From positions 62,001-126,000 of the forward strand of contig NZ_JSEO01000015.1 in assembly GCF_001624705.1 (NCBI RefSeq): a DNA stretch of 64,000 bases. Direction: 5' to 3'. The position numbers and the translations under genes are program-made. The stretch comes from Marinomonas sp. SBI8L. GTDB lineage: Bacteria > Pseudomonadota > Gammaproteobacteria > Pseudomonadales > Marinomonadaceae. This document shows, piece by piece, positions 51,567-61,312 of the stretch (its first letter is position 1; every line of letters starts with the position of its first letter). A model generated the notes under the pieces. It was not told where the DNA came from, made no database searches, and worked only from the letters and a program-made list of their open reading frames with translations.

Positions 51567-54500
51567 ATGATAAGAATGCTAATTAACGCAACTCAACAAG
51601 AAGAGTTGCGCGTGGCCTTAGTTGACGGCCAACGTCTGTACGATCTTGACATTGAATCTGGTTCTCGTGAACAAACAAAAGCTAATATTTACAAGGGTCG
51701 CATCACACGAATCGAGCCAAGTTTAGAAGCCGCTTTTGTTGATTACGGTGCTGACCGCCACGGTTTTTTACCTCTCAAAGAAATCTCAAAAACCTACTTC
51801 TCTAAAAAGCCTAATCACGGTGAAGGGCGCATCAATATTAAAGATGTACTATCTGAAGGCCAAGAAGTTGTTGTACAAGTAGACAAAGAAGAGCGTGGAA
51901 ACAAAGGCGCAGCACTAACAACTTTTGTCAGTCTTGCTGGTCGTTATTTGGTATTAATGCCAAACAACCCTCGCGCAGGTGGTATTTCTCGCCGTATTGA
52001 TGGCGACGATAGAACACAACTTAAAGAAGCTATGTCTGGCCTAAATATGCCTGATAATGGCGGCCTTATTGTTAGGACTGCTGGTGTTGGTCGTAGCACA
52101 GAAGAGCTTCAATGGGATTTGGATTACCTAAACACTCTTTGGAATTCTATCACTGGTGCAGCTTCTGAAAAGCCTGCCCCTTTCCTAATTTACCAAGAAA
52201 GCAACATAGTCATTCGCGCTATTCGCGATTACTTACGCGAAGACATTGGCGAAGTTCTGATTGATGAAAAGTCTGTTTTCCAAGATGCCATGAACTTTGT
52301 TATGCAGGTTATGCCTCATTTCAAGTCACGCATTAAGTTATATACAGATCAGACCCCGCTATTTAATCGCTTTCAAATTGAAAGCCAAATCGAAACAGCG
52401 TTTCAACGCGAAGTTCGTCTACCATCAGGTGGCTCGATTGTAATCGACCCAACTGAAGCATTAGTGTCTATCGATATTAACTCCGCTCGTGCCACTAAAG
52501 GCGGCGATATAGAGGAAACAGCTCTTCAAACAAACCTTGAAGCGGCTGACGAAATTGCACGCCAATTACGCCTGCGTGACATCGGCGGACTAGTTGTCAT
52601 TGACTTTATCGATATGACACCTGTGCGCAACCAAAAAGAAGTTGAAAACCGCATGAAAGATGCCCTAGAAGCTGACCGCGCTCGCGTTCAACTAGGCCGT
52701 ATTTCACGTTTTGGCTTACTAGAAATGTCTCGCCAACGTTTACGTCCTTCCCTAGGAGAAACGAGCGGCATCGTATGCCCACGCTGTACTGGCCAAGGCT
52801 TTATTCGTGATGTTGAGTCCTTAGCGTTATCCGTTCTTCGTTTAATCGAAGAAGAATGCGCGAAAGAAAGAACTGCACAAATTCGAGCAGTTTTACCTGT
52901 TTCTGTTGCGACCTTCCTACTTAATGAGAAGCGCACAAACATAGCCAAAATTGAAAAACGCAACCACGTTCATATTATTCTTGTGCCAAATCCTCATATG
53001 GAAACACCACATTTTGAAGTTGAACGTATTCGTGATGACAGCTCATCTGTTGTGCAAAACGAAAACAGCTACACCTTAGTAGAAACACCTGAACAACCTC
53101 CTTACGAGCCACGTCAACCTGACCAAGAAACACGTCAGAAAGCAGCTGTCACAAGCATAGCACCGGCAGCTCCTGCACCCGCTCCAACGGATGTTAAGAA
53201 AGCACCAGCTAAGACTCAACCTGTTGGTTTCTTTAAACGCATTCTAAATGCTATTTTTGGCGTAGAAGAAACACAAGAAACGAAACCAGTAGTAGAAAGC
53301 AAACCTACTAACAAAAAGTCAAACACACGCAACAACAAGAACAGCAAAAACAGAAACACCCGCGGTAACAACCGTAACGTGAAGCAAGCGCACTCTGATG
53401 AACGCGACAATGATAAACAGCAATCTACTAGACAAAGCCGTAGAGAGCAGGCTGAAGCTAAATCATCTAATCGCCATAAAAATACTCGTAATGATCAGCA
53501 GGACAACAAAGCTAACAACGAAGAGACGCAAAGCAAGCGCCCTCAACGTAAAGAGAAAGTTATCCCTGAAGTAAAAGAGCGCAAACGCGAGCGTAATCAA
53601 AACAAACGCCGTAATGGCAAACTTAAAGAAGAAGCAAATAAAGCTAACGAAGAAGCTATAGCTGCTAAAGCACAGCAACAAGCGACAGAGGAAGCAGCAG
53701 AAAAAGCCAGTAAAGCAGCTACAGAGAGCAAAGACGGCACACGTGAAAAACGTAACCCTAGTCGACGCACTCGTCGTGGCGGCCAGAACCGCAATCGTGA
53801 CCAAGTAAAAGAAGAAAACCAAGCAACTGAAGTAAAAGCAGATGCAATAGTTGAGGCTAAAACTGAAGTAACTCCTGATACAGCTCCAGCAGCAGTGGTA
53901 GAAGTGATAGAAGTCGCAGAAGAAGCTAAAGCAGAAGTAGCACCAAAATCTACTCCTGAAGCTAAACATGAAACTGCACCAGAAACTCAAACTGAAGCAA
54001 CACCAGCAGTTGAAACTGAAGTTAAAGCAGAAGCCACTCCTGAGGTAACAACTGAATCTGAGCCAGAAGTTAAGGCTGAAGCGACTCCTGAAGTTAAAGT
54101 TGAAACAACTCCTGAGGCAACACCTAAAGTTGAGGCAGAAGTTAAAACTGAAGTTATTTCTGAAGTTAAAGTGGAAACAACGCCTGAGGTAGCACCAAAA
54201 GCTGAGCCAGAAGCCAAGCTAGAAGTTAAGGTTAAAGCCGAAGCGGTTACTGAAGCGACAGAAGAAGCTATACTAGAAGTTAAAACCGAAGCAGCTCCTG
54301 AAGCCCCAAAAGAAGCCAAACCAGAAGTTAACGCTAAAACGACTCCTGAAGTAACAGAAGAAGCTAAACCAGAGACTAAATCTGACCTAGCAGCTGAAAC
54401 TAAAGAAGTAACACCTGCTAAAAAACGTGCCCCAAGACGTGCTCGTGGTAAGCCAACAATAAAAGCCGAAGCACCTAAAGTGGCTGTTGAACTACCTCAA

Positions 54501-54668
54501 GCGGTTATAGATCAGCAAGAAAAGCAAAAAGCCGAAAGAGCTAAGCGCAATGCTGAAGCTAAACCTCGTCGTACTCGCAGCGAAACTCGTGTAAAAAATG
54601 ACCCACGAGCAGCAAAGCAAGAACCAGTAGCAGAAACCACTACTGAAACAGCTAACCTGTCAGAATAA
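51567..54668 (+). CDS. rne: ribonuclease E
   Basis: A 1033-residue endoribonuclease, the scaffold of the RNA degradosome. The catalytic half (1-530) has the S1 domain (37-125), catalytic Asp303 ([12 protein letters not shown]) and Asp346 (VIDFIDM), and the zinc-link CPRC (404-407). The C-terminal half is disordered. It has several Arg-rich RNA-binding stretches (about 575-640, 700-735, 930-1000) and a long Glu/Val/Lys/Thr/Pro repeat (about 770-945). The start [10 protein letters not shown] fits the family. A membrane-targeting amphipathic helix is likely near 549-565 ([11 protein letters not shown]). Confidence 0.97.
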   Translation: MIRMLINATQQEELRVALVDGQRLYDLDIESGSREQTKANIYKGRITRIEPSLEAAFVDYGADRHGFLPLKEISKTYFSKKPNHGEGRINIKDVLSEGQEVVVQVDKEERGNKGAALTTFVSLAGRYLVLMPNNPRAGGISRRIDGDDRTQLKEAMSGLNMPDNGGLIVRTAGVGRSTEELQWDLDYLNTLWNSITGAASEKPAPFLIYQESNIVIRAIRDYLREDIGEVLIDEKSVFQDAMNFVMQVMPHFKSRIKLYTDQTPLFNRFQIESQIETAFQREVRLPSGGSIVIDPTEALVSIDINSARATKGGDIEETALQTNLEAADEIARQLRLRDIGGLVVIDFIDMTPVRNQKEVENRMKDALEADRARVQLGRISRFGLLEMSRQRLRPSLGETSGIVCPRCTGQGFIRDVESLALSVLRLIEEECAKERTAQIRAVLPVSVATFLLNEKRTNIAKIEKRNHVHIILVPNPHMETPHFEVERIRDDSSSVVQNENSYTLVETPEQPPYEPRQPDQETRQKAAVTSIAPAAPAPAPTDVKKAPAKTQPVGFFKRILNAIFGVEETQETKPVVESKPTNKKSNTRNNKNSKNRNTRGNNRNVKQAHSDERDNDKQQSTRQSRREQAEAKSSNRHKNTRNDQQDNKANNEETQSKRPQRKEKVIPEVKERKRERNQNKRRNGKLKEEANKANEEAIAAKAQQQATEEAAEKASKAATESKDGTREKRNPSRRTRRGGQNRNRDQVKEENQATEVKADAIVEAKTEVTPDTAPAAVVEVIEVAEEAKAEVAPKSTPEAKHETAPETQTEATPAVETEVKAEATPEVTTESEPEVKAEATPEVKVETTPEATPKVEAEVKTEVISEVKVETTPEVAPKAEPEAKLEVKVKAEAVTEATEEAILEVKTEAAPEAPKEAKPEVNAKTTPEVTEEAKPETKSDLAAETKEVTPAKKRAPRRARGKPTIKAEAPKVAVELPQAVIDQQEKQKAERAKRNAEAKPRRTRSETRVKNDPRAAKQEPVAETTTETANLSE

Positions 54669-54685
54669 TATCTATTCTTAAGGTT

Positions 54686-54714
54686 AAAAGAGCCCGCTAA
54701 TCGCGGGCTCTTTT
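54686..54714 (+). terminator. Rho-independent terminator of rne
   Basis: GAGCCCGC pairs with GCGGGCTC around 5 bases, followed by TTTT, 18 bases after the rne stop. Confidence 0.9.
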
Positions 54715-54876
54715 GCATTCAAAAAAGAAAAACGTTAGTTTAAACATGGCATAAATTACACCATAAAATAAAAACTTGAATCTTAGACTTTGATTCAAGC
54801 CAAGTGTCACTACATATTAGTTATTACATTGTTTTATAATAAAAATTTATACGTTTAACCTGTTACTGGATTATCT

Positions 54877-56523
54877 ATGTTTTTTGGTGATTCTCGATTT
54901 AAAGATTTTCATTTTGTTGGTGACCTTTTTGGTGGACTAACTACAGCCATTGTCTCCCTACCTCTTGCACTTGCCTTTGGTGTTGCCTCAGGCGCTGGGG
55001 CTGAAACTGGTCTTTGGGGAGCGATACTTGTTGGCTTCTTCGCATCAGTTTTTGGTGGCTCAACGTCACTTATTTCTGAACCAACCGGCCCTATGACAGT
55101 TGTAATGACAGCGGTGCTCACCACCATGATGGCCGCTCATCCGGAACAAGGCCTTGCGATGGCGTTTACTGTCGTCATGCTTGCCGGACTCTTCCAAATC
55201 ACCCTTGGTAAGTTAAAGCTAGGAAAATACATTACCCTGATGCCATATAGCGTCATTTCAGGCTTTATGTCAGGAATTGGTATCATCCTCATCATATTAC
55301 AAATAGCCCCCTTTTTAGGGCAAACAAGCCCTCCAGGCGGTGTACCTGGTACATTATCCGCTCTACCAGACCTTGTGATGAATATGGATTTTGGCGAGCT
55401 ATTTTTAGGATTAATGACGTTAGCCGTTTTATATTACATGCCGAAAAAGTGGCAAAAATACGTACCACCTCAACTACTTGCCCTGGTCAGTATTACACTT
55501 GTTTCAATCATTATTTTTGATCAAGACAGCATAAGACGTATTGGTGAAATCCCATCAGGCCTTCCTAGTTTACACTGGCCAACCTTTACCTTTGATATGA
55601 TGGGAAATATGGTAATTAACGCCTTAGTGTTAGGCACACTTGGCTGTATTGATACTTTACTCACCGCCGTTATTGCCGATAGCTTGACGCGAAAGGAGCA
55701 CGACTCTAACAAGGAGCTTGTTGGACAAGGGATAGCTAATCTAATTTCAGGCTTTCTAGGCGGCTTACCTGGAGCAGGCGCAACAATGGGAACTGTTGTA
55801 AATGTTCAGTCTGGCGCCAGATCACCTATCTCAGGCATGGTAAGAGCTTTCATTCTATTTTTAGTCGTAATGTGGGCTGCAGACTTAACAGCATCTATAC
55901 CAATGGCTGTACTTGCAGGTATCGCCCTTTATGTCGGTATTAATATTTTAGATTGGAGCTTCCTTCAAAGAGCCCATAAAGTCGCATGGTCCCCCACCGT
56001 TATAATGTATGGCGTAATGCTACTAACCGTTTTTGTGGACCTGATGGTTGCTGTTGGTATCGGTGTGTTTATCGCAAACATCCTCACAATTGAGAAATTA
56101 AGTCGTTTACAATCAGGAAATATTAAAGCCATCAGCGACGCTGATGATGACACACCACTCACCACAGAAGAAACTGAGCTACTCGATAAAGCCGACGGTA
56201 AAATTTTATTCTTCTACCTATCTGGCCCTATGATTTTTGGGGTTAGTAAAACAATTGCCAAACACCACAATACGGTTCAAGAATATCAAGCCATGGTATT
56301 GGACTTAAGTGCTGTCCCCATGATGGATTTAACTGTTGGGCTAGCACTTGAGAACGCAATAAAAGATGCCGTTGAATCTGGCTGCAAAGTGTTTATTTTT
56401 TGCCCCAACGGACAAGCAATTGACCGACTAGAAAAACTTAATATCCCTGCATTACTGCCTGAAGATGCCTTTGTAGACTCACGAAAAGAAGCGCTTGAAA
56501 AAGCAAATCAAAGCCTCAGTTAA
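54877..56523 (+). CDS. SulP-family anion transporter with STAS domain
   Basis: A 548-residue inner-membrane transporter. The start DLFGGLTTAIVSLPLALAFG and EPTGPMTVVMTAV are SulP/SLC26 signatures; about 12-14 helices run to residue 410. Residues 440-545 are a STAS domain (VMDLSAVPMMD with the conserved regulatory region). Substrate could be bicarbonate, sulfate or another anion; the group with LPLALAFG and a short STAS includes bicarbonate carriers. It is inserted between rne and murI. Confidence 0.9.
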   Translation: MFFGDSRFKDFHFVGDLFGGLTTAIVSLPLALAFGVASGAGAETGLWGAILVGFFASVFGGSTSLISEPTGPMTVVMTAVLTTMMAAHPEQGLAMAFTVVMLAGLFQITLGKLKLGKYITLMPYSVISGFMSGIGIILIILQIAPFLGQTSPPGGVPGTLSALPDLVMNMDFGELFLGLMTLAVLYYMPKKWQKYVPPQLLALVSITLVSIIIFDQDSIRRIGEIPSGLPSLHWPTFTFDMMGNMVINALVLGTLGCIDTLLTAVIADSLTRKEHDSNKELVGQGIANLISGFLGGLPGAGATMGTVVNVQSGARSPISGMVRAFILFLVVMWAADLTASIPMAVLAGIALYVGINILDWSFLQRAHKVAWSPTVIMYGVMLLTVFVDLMVAVGIGVFIANILTIEKLSRLQSGNIKAISDADDDTPLTTEETELLDKADGKILFFYLSGPMIFGVSKTIAKHHNTVQEYQAMVLDLSAVPMMDLTVGLALENAIKDAVESGCKVFIFCPNGQAIDRLEKLNIPALLPEDAFVDSRKEALEKANQSLS

Positions 56524-56559
56524 TCAAAACACCCAAGATTAATCGATGTATAACAACGA

Positions 56560-57438
56560 TTAATCTTGGATGCAATTGGCTTTATTAAACACTTCCCACT
56601 TAGCCATTCGAGCCTGCCCCAACAAACCCTCTAACCAGCTATATAATCTAACCACATCCGCTTTTCTTGAACTTGAATACAAATATAGGTTTTGTTGAGA
56701 CTCTATAGCTTCTTCCAAATCTAGCTCTTGCTCTATACGAACAAGCACCCTATCAGCAACTGCTTGACTAGGCTCAACAATACTTATAGATGGGCCAAGT
56801 AATGACTCAAACATAGGCATAATCAGAGGGTAATGTGTGCAGGCAAGCACAAGCACTTTTGAATTCATTGATACCAAGATATCTTTAATTCGAAGCAATT
56901 CTTGTTCAACAACTTGCTGACTATTCGGCAACTCATCTATGGCTTTCGCCAAGATATGGCTCGCAATACAATGATATTTAACAAAAGTATCGGAGTTAGA
57001 CTTTTCTATTCGAAGGTTATTTTGAATTAGAGCCCTAAGCCGCTGACTTTCGCATGACACAGGTGTCGCTAACACACTTACAACACCAGACTCTAACATT
57101 AAGCTGGCAGGCTTTACTGCAGGCTCCACACCGACAACAATTATTTTATTATCTACAACACAAGGGAGGTTTCGAATATAGGAGATAGCAGATAAAGTAG
57201 CAGTGTTACAAGCAATAACTAAGACATTTACACCTGACTTAATCATAAAGTAGCAGATTTTTTCTAACCTTGTACGCATACGGTCAATAGTCAAATTACC
57301 GTAAGGTGCAAACGCATCATCAGCAAAATAGTGATATTCATATTTATGGTTCGATTTAAGTAAGGCTGACAAAACAGTCAAACCTCCAGCACCTGAATCT
57401 AATACACCAATCTTAAGCTGAACATGTGTAGATGCCAT
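56560..57438 (-). CDS. murI: glutamate racemase
   Basis: A 292-residue racemase supplying D-glutamate for peptidoglycan. VLDSGAGGLTVLSAL, the two catalytic cysteines in ACNTATL and LACTHYPL, and ADDAFAPYGN are all present. It is one base from the murB stop, so the two wall-synthesis genes are coupled. Confidence 0.95.
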   Translation of the reverse strand: MASTHVQLKIGVLDSGAGGLTVLSALLKSNHKYEYHYFADDAFAPYGNLTIDRMRTRLEKICYFMIKSGVNVLVIACNTATLSAISYIRNLPCVVDNKIIVVGVEPAVKPASLMLESGVVSVLATPVSCESQRLRALIQNNLRIEKSNSDTFVKYHCIASHILAKAIDELPNSQQVVEQELLRIKDILVSMNSKVLVLACTHYPLIMPMFESLLGPSISIVEPSQAVADRVLVRIEQELDLEEAIESQQNLYLYSSSRKADVVRLYSWLEGLLGQARMAKWEVFNKANCIQD

Positions 57439-57439
57439 A

Positions 57440-58477
57440 TTAAATTAATGGCATCTTACCAAGCTGTACAGGTTCACGTTCAAGCACAACACCAAATTTT
57501 TGCTTAATATCTAATTTAATCTCTTGCTCGAGTTTTAACAAAGCATCCGCTTTTTGAGCATCATGATTAACAAGACACAAGGCCTGCTTTTCATAGACAC
57601 CAACACCATTCTGACTTACTCCTTTCCAACCAGCCTTATCAATCATCCAACCAGCTGCAAGTTTCCACCCTCCTTCAAAGGAGAAAGCCACAAGGTCAGG
57701 ATAATCTAGAGAAACTCGTTGATATTCTAGATTCGTAACAATAGGGTTTTTGAAAAAGCTTCCCGCATTACCTATCAATTTAGGATCAGGCAATTTTGAA
57801 GAGCGCACAGAGCAAACTCGATCAAATACTTGCTTTATTGTCGGCTCTGAAGGTAACCCTTCAGCCAAACCACCATAAGACACCTTGACCTCATGAACTA
57901 AATTCAACTCTAAGCAAATGGCAGTAATGAAATACTTGTCAGTCCACTTACCTTTAAAATGACTATCTCGGTAAGCAAAACCACAATCTTCAGCCTCTAT
58001 CCAGAGTAACTCCCCATTAGCCCTATCTAAAACCTGGACCCGCGACAGTGCATCTTTAATCTCTACGCCATAAGCACCAATATTTTGAACTGGTGCAGCA
58101 CCCGCGGTGCCTGGTATTAGCGCTAAATTTTCAATACCTGATAAATCGTTCTCTATCGCAAAAGTAACCACCTCATGCCAGTTCTCACCTGCTGAAACAA
58201 GCACCTCAACACATGCGTCAGTTCTAGATAAACTAATCCCTTTTAAGCAATTAATTAACACAAGAGCATCAAGGTCACCTGTGAGCAATAGGTTACTCCC
58301 CTCGCCTATCATAGATATAGGAATACTATTTGAATTAGCCCATTCAATCGCGCTTTTTAGTTGGTCTAAATTAAAAATTTGAGCATAAAAAGCCGCTAAG
58401 GCATCAAAACGAAAACTATTATGAGGTTTAAGCGAGATTTTTTCTTGAATGAAATCAGGCTTGACTATACACGTCAT
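57440..58477 (-). CDS. murB: UDP-N-acetylenolpyruvoylglucosamine reductase
   Basis: A 345-residue FAD-dependent reductase of the E. coli (type I) class. The ATG at 58477 follows AAGGGG and is preferred over an upstream TTG. MIGEGSNLL is the FAD-binding site, ALIPGTAGAAPVQNIGAYG the second, GNAGSFFKNPIV the catalytic Ser region and LEREPVQLG the end. Coupled to murI. Confidence 0.95.
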   Translation of the reverse strand: MTCIVKPDFIQEKISLKPHNSFRFDALAAFYAQIFNLDQLKSAIEWANSNSIPISMIGEGSNLLLTGDLDALVLINCLKGISLSRTDACVEVLVSAGENWHEVVTFAIENDLSGIENLALIPGTAGAAPVQNIGAYGVEIKDALSRVQVLDRANGELLWIEAEDCGFAYRDSHFKGKWTDKYFITAICLELNLVHEVKVSYGGLAEGLPSEPTIKQVFDRVCSVRSSKLPDPKLIGNAGSFFKNPIVTNLEYQRVSLDYPDLVAFSFEGGWKLAAGWMIDKAGWKGVSQNGVGVYEKQALCLVNHDAQKADALLKLEQEIKLDIKQKFGVVLEREPVQLGKMPLI

Positions 58478-58490
58478 ATTTAGCCCCTTA

Positions 58491-58976
58491 TTATTCAGAT
58501 TCAATCTTATTGAGAAAAGACTGAGACAATCGCTCTAAATGATCAGCCATACGCTCAAAACCATCATCAGCCCCATAATAGGGGTCAGCGACATCCTCAT
58601 TAGCACCAGAGAAGCTTGAAAATAAAGCAAGCTTATGACTCAAAGAAGCAGGACAACTAGATTGCAGATCTTTCAAGTTAGATTTATCCATTGCCAATAT
58701 CCAATCAAAATATTCAAAATCAGACGACTTAACCTGTCTTGCCTCTTGCTGACTAATATCCAGCCCTCTTAAAGACAAAGTTGACACAGACCGACTATCT
58801 GGTGAATTCCCAACATGATAGGCAGCCGTACCGGCTGAATCCACATTAATATTCAAACTTCGTTTATTAATATTGTCCTCTAAAATACCTTGGGCAGCAG
58901 GAGAACGACATATATTCCCCAAGCAAACCACCAAGACATTCAAGACTTTATCAGTACTATTTTTTTGATTCATCAA
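58491..58976 (-). CDS. low-molecular-weight protein tyrosine phosphatase
   Basis: A 161-residue LMW-PTP. The phosphate loop [10 protein letters not shown] carries the catalytic Cys and Arg, and ADPYYGADD the general-acid Asp. The start overlaps the ycaR stop by 20 bases. It lies in the lpxK-ycaR-ptp-murB row, where kdsB would be expected but is missing. Bacterial members often act on tyrosine kinases of exopolysaccharide synthesis; the target here is unknown. Confidence 0.92.
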   Translation of the reverse strand: MMNQKNSTDKVLNVLVVCLGNICRSPAAQGILEDNINKRSLNINVDSAGTAAYHVGNSPDSRSVSTLSLRGLDISQQEARQVKSSDFEYFDWILAMDKSNLKDLQSSCPASLSHKLALFSSFSGANEDVADPYYGADDGFERMADHLERLSQSFLNKIESE

Positions 58977-59151
58977 GACGCTCTTCTGTCGTCAATGTTC
59001 TTGCTTCAGTTTCCAGCAAGACAGGTATGCCATCACGAATAGGATAAGCCATCCCACCTACTTTACTAATTAGCTCAGTACCAGCCTCATTCAGCACTAG
59101 AGGTGTTTTTGTTACAGGACAAACTAAGATATCTAATAATGCTTTTTTCAT
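58957..59151 (-). CDS. ycaR: Trm112-family protein YcaR
   Basis: A 64-residue small protein of the Trm112/UPF0434 family ([26 protein letters not shown]). Only one Cys remains of the zinc-ribbon set, as in many bacterial members. Always found next to lpxK and kdsB in relatives. The function in bacteria is unsettled. Confidence 0.92.
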   Translation of the reverse strand: MKKALLDILVCPVTKTPLVLNEAGTELISKVGGMAYPIRDGIPVLLETEARTLTTEERLDESKK

Positions 59152-59167
59152 TTCAACTTCCTAAAAA

Positions 59168-60253
59168 CTACTCTTTGCTACTAACTGATATCAACTTTTC
59201 AGTTAGTGACTCAATAAACTCTGCAGGCAATCCTACCTCAATTGGTAAATACCATACATTGTCATTATCTAAATTAAGGTCTTTACATTTTACGGCGTCT
59301 TTTTCTGTCATCACCACGGGGTTATCTTGAGCAACATCGTCTGCACTAAATTTATGATGATCACCAAACCAGCTTGTAGTATAGCCAGAAGGTAAACCCG
59401 CTTCTAACAAGGTATTTAAGAAGCGTTCAGGGTTACCAATACCAGCGACCAAGCTGCATTGTTTGAAGCCTTTTAATACCTCTAGAGCAACATGTTCACC
59501 CGTTTTAAGATTAACTAAGCTTTGAGGACTGACAGAAGCAGGGATTAACTTAGAATCTAGTATTTCTGCATTATCAATACCCTGATAGCTAAGCAATAAT
59601 TCTCTTATTTCTTGTTTCTTTCGCTCTAAATCAGGCTGAGTTTTTTCAGACACAAGACTAATCACATAATCAACCTCTAAAACTCTTGAAGCAGGCTCTC
59701 TCAAAGGCCCTACTGGCAAAAGAGCACCATTACCAAGCCCTCTTTTAGCATCCAACATAAGCAGTTCAATATCTCTTGCCATAGCATAGTGCTGCATACC
59801 ATCATCACTAATTACTAGGTCAACCCGCTTATCTTCAAGCAAGACATTTATTGCATCGACTCGGTTCTGACAAATGACCATAGGACATCTTGAACGTCGC
59901 ACTAACATCACAGGCTCATCACCACATTCATTAGCGAGAGACTCAGGTGTTACTCGAATCGGATTTGCGGCAGAAACACCATAACCACGTGATACAATCC
60001 CTGGGTAGTATCCCGCTAATTTAAGCGCTTCAATTAGAGCAAGCACCATGGGAGACTTTCCAGTCCCCCCAACACTGATATTACCAACCACAATAACAGG
60101 GACATTCACTTGCTTATGTTTATCAGTATCCGCTAGGAACTGACGACGTTTTTTAGCCACAAGATGTGAAACAAGTGGCAACACAGGCCTAAATACTTGA
60201 GTCCATTTGTTTTTCCCGTACCATGCTTTATTAAATAAAGTTTCTAAACTCAC
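59168..60253 (-). CDS. lpxK: tetraacyldisaccharide 4'-kinase
   Basis: A 361-residue membrane-associated kinase adding the 4'-phosphate of lipid A. Walker A VGNISVGGTGKSP and the DDGMQHY motif are diagnostic. Its start overlaps the exbD stop by four bases. Part of the comEC-exbB-exbD-lpxK row. An essential enzyme for lipopolysaccharide. Confidence 0.95.
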   Translation of the reverse strand: MSLETLFNKAWYGKNKWTQVFRPVLPLVSHLVAKKRRQFLADTDKHKQVNVPVIVVGNISVGGTGKSPMVLALIEALKLAGYYPGIVSRGYGVSAANPIRVTPESLANECGDEPVMLVRRSRCPMVICQNRVDAINVLLEDKRVDLVISDDGMQHYAMARDIELLMLDAKRGLGNGALLPVGPLREPASRVLEVDYVISLVSEKTQPDLERKKQEIRELLLSYQGIDNAEILDSKLIPASVSPQSLVNLKTGEHVALEVLKGFKQCSLVAGIGNPERFLNTLLEAGLPSGYTTSWFGDHHKFSADDVAQDNPVVMTEKDAVKCKDLNLDNDNVWYLPIEVGLPAEFIESLTEKLISVSSKE

Positions 60254-60672
60254 TCTTGCGTTTCTCTCGCTGTTGTATGAGCCAACTTAGCAAAACCTAA
60301 TTGAGCGGCTGCATCATAGATGCGCAATACGAGTTCATAAGATGCTTTAGCGTCTGCAGTAATGATCAGCGGCCTTTGTGTATCTCCCTCAGAAACTTCT
60401 AATATCCCCTGTTTAAGAGTGTCCGCTTTTTCATTAATTAAAGTCATTCCATTTAAAGTGTACTGACCATCTGCCGTAATTAAGATCTCTATTTTATTTT
60501 TTTCTGAGTCAGAAACTTGTGAAGCCTGTGCGCTTGGTAGCTCAATCGTCAGCTCATCCGTTTGCTTGAATGTCGTTGTCACCATAAAAAAGATAAGTAA
60601 GAGGAAAACAACGTCAATCAAAGGCGTTAAATTAATATTTACCTCATCAATTTTTTGACGTCTAAACTTCAA
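60250..60672 (-). CDS. exbD: ExbD/TolR-family biopolymer transport protein
   Basis: A 140-residue protein with one N-terminal helix. NINLTPLIDVVFLLLIFFMV contains the essential membrane Asp. The remainder is periplasmic. It overlaps exbB by four bases. With ExbB it uses the proton gradient to energise an outer-membrane process; in this conserved position next to lpxK, no TonB is present, so the partner is unclear. Confidence 0.92.
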   Translation of the reverse strand: MKFRRQKIDEVNINLTPLIDVVFLLLIFFMVTTTFKQTDELTIELPSAQASQVSDSEKNKIEILITADGQYTLNGMTLINEKADTLKQGILEVSEGDTQRPLIITADAKASYELVLRIYDAAAQLGFAKLAHTTARETQE

Positions 60673-61301
60673 CGCTTGCCTCCTGCAGAAACAGCATCAC
60701 GGTCGCCATGAATCACTTCAACCAATTTTGTCGATTGTTGCTCCATAGTCACAACTAACTCATCAATTCTACGAGCAAAAAAACGATGAAAAATAAGCGC
60801 AGGAATTGCCACACCTAAGCCTGCAGCGGTTGTTAATAAGGCCTCTGAAATCCCCCCGGCCAGCAATGCGGTATCACCAACACCTTGCTCCATCAACACA
60901 GCAAAAACCTTAATCATACCAACTACTGTACCTAGTAAGCCCAGAAGTGGTGATATTGCCGCAATTGTTCCTAATGTATTCATAAAGCGTTCTAATTCAT
61001 GAATAACATGGCTGGCTGCTTCCTGAATACTTTCCTTCATAATATTGCGGCCATATTTTGAGTTCAAAATACCCGCAGCAAAAATAGACCCCATCCCCAT
61101 ACTAAGCTGTAATTTACGTATATTTTCACGGTTCAACTTATCTTCGCGCAGCATCATTAAGATGTTATTCAACATACCATGAGGAGTTATTTTTGAGCGC
61201 CTTAAGGTCCAAAAACGTTCAATGACTATAGCTAATGTTAAAATAGAACAGGCAAGAAGCGGCCACATAAAAAAACCGCCAGATTGAATAAAATCTAACA
61301 C
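60669..61301 (-). CDS. exbB: ExbB/TolQ/MotA-family proton channel protein
   Basis: A 210-residue protein with three helices. GTIAAISPLLGLLGTVVGMIKVF and LLTTAAGLGVAIPALIFHRFF are the conserved channel helices. Coupled to exbD by a four-base overlap. Confidence 0.92.
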   Translation of the reverse strand: MLDFIQSGGFFMWPLLACSILTLAIVIERFWTLRRSKITPHGMLNNILMMLREDKLNRENIRKLQLSMGMGSIFAAGILNSKYGRNIMKESIQEAASHVIHELERFMNTLGTIAAISPLLGLLGTVVGMIKVFAVLMEQGVGDTALLAGGISEALLTTAAGLGVAIPALIFHRFFARRIDELVVTMEQQSTKLVEVIHGDRDAVSAGGKR

Positions 61302-61312
61302 AAAAAACTCCC

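Noticed and set aside
53463-53990. A 175-residue minus-strand frame rich in Phe, Cys and Ser
   Set aside because: It is the antisense of the low-complexity Lys/Glu part of rne and has no ribosome binding site or family resemblance.
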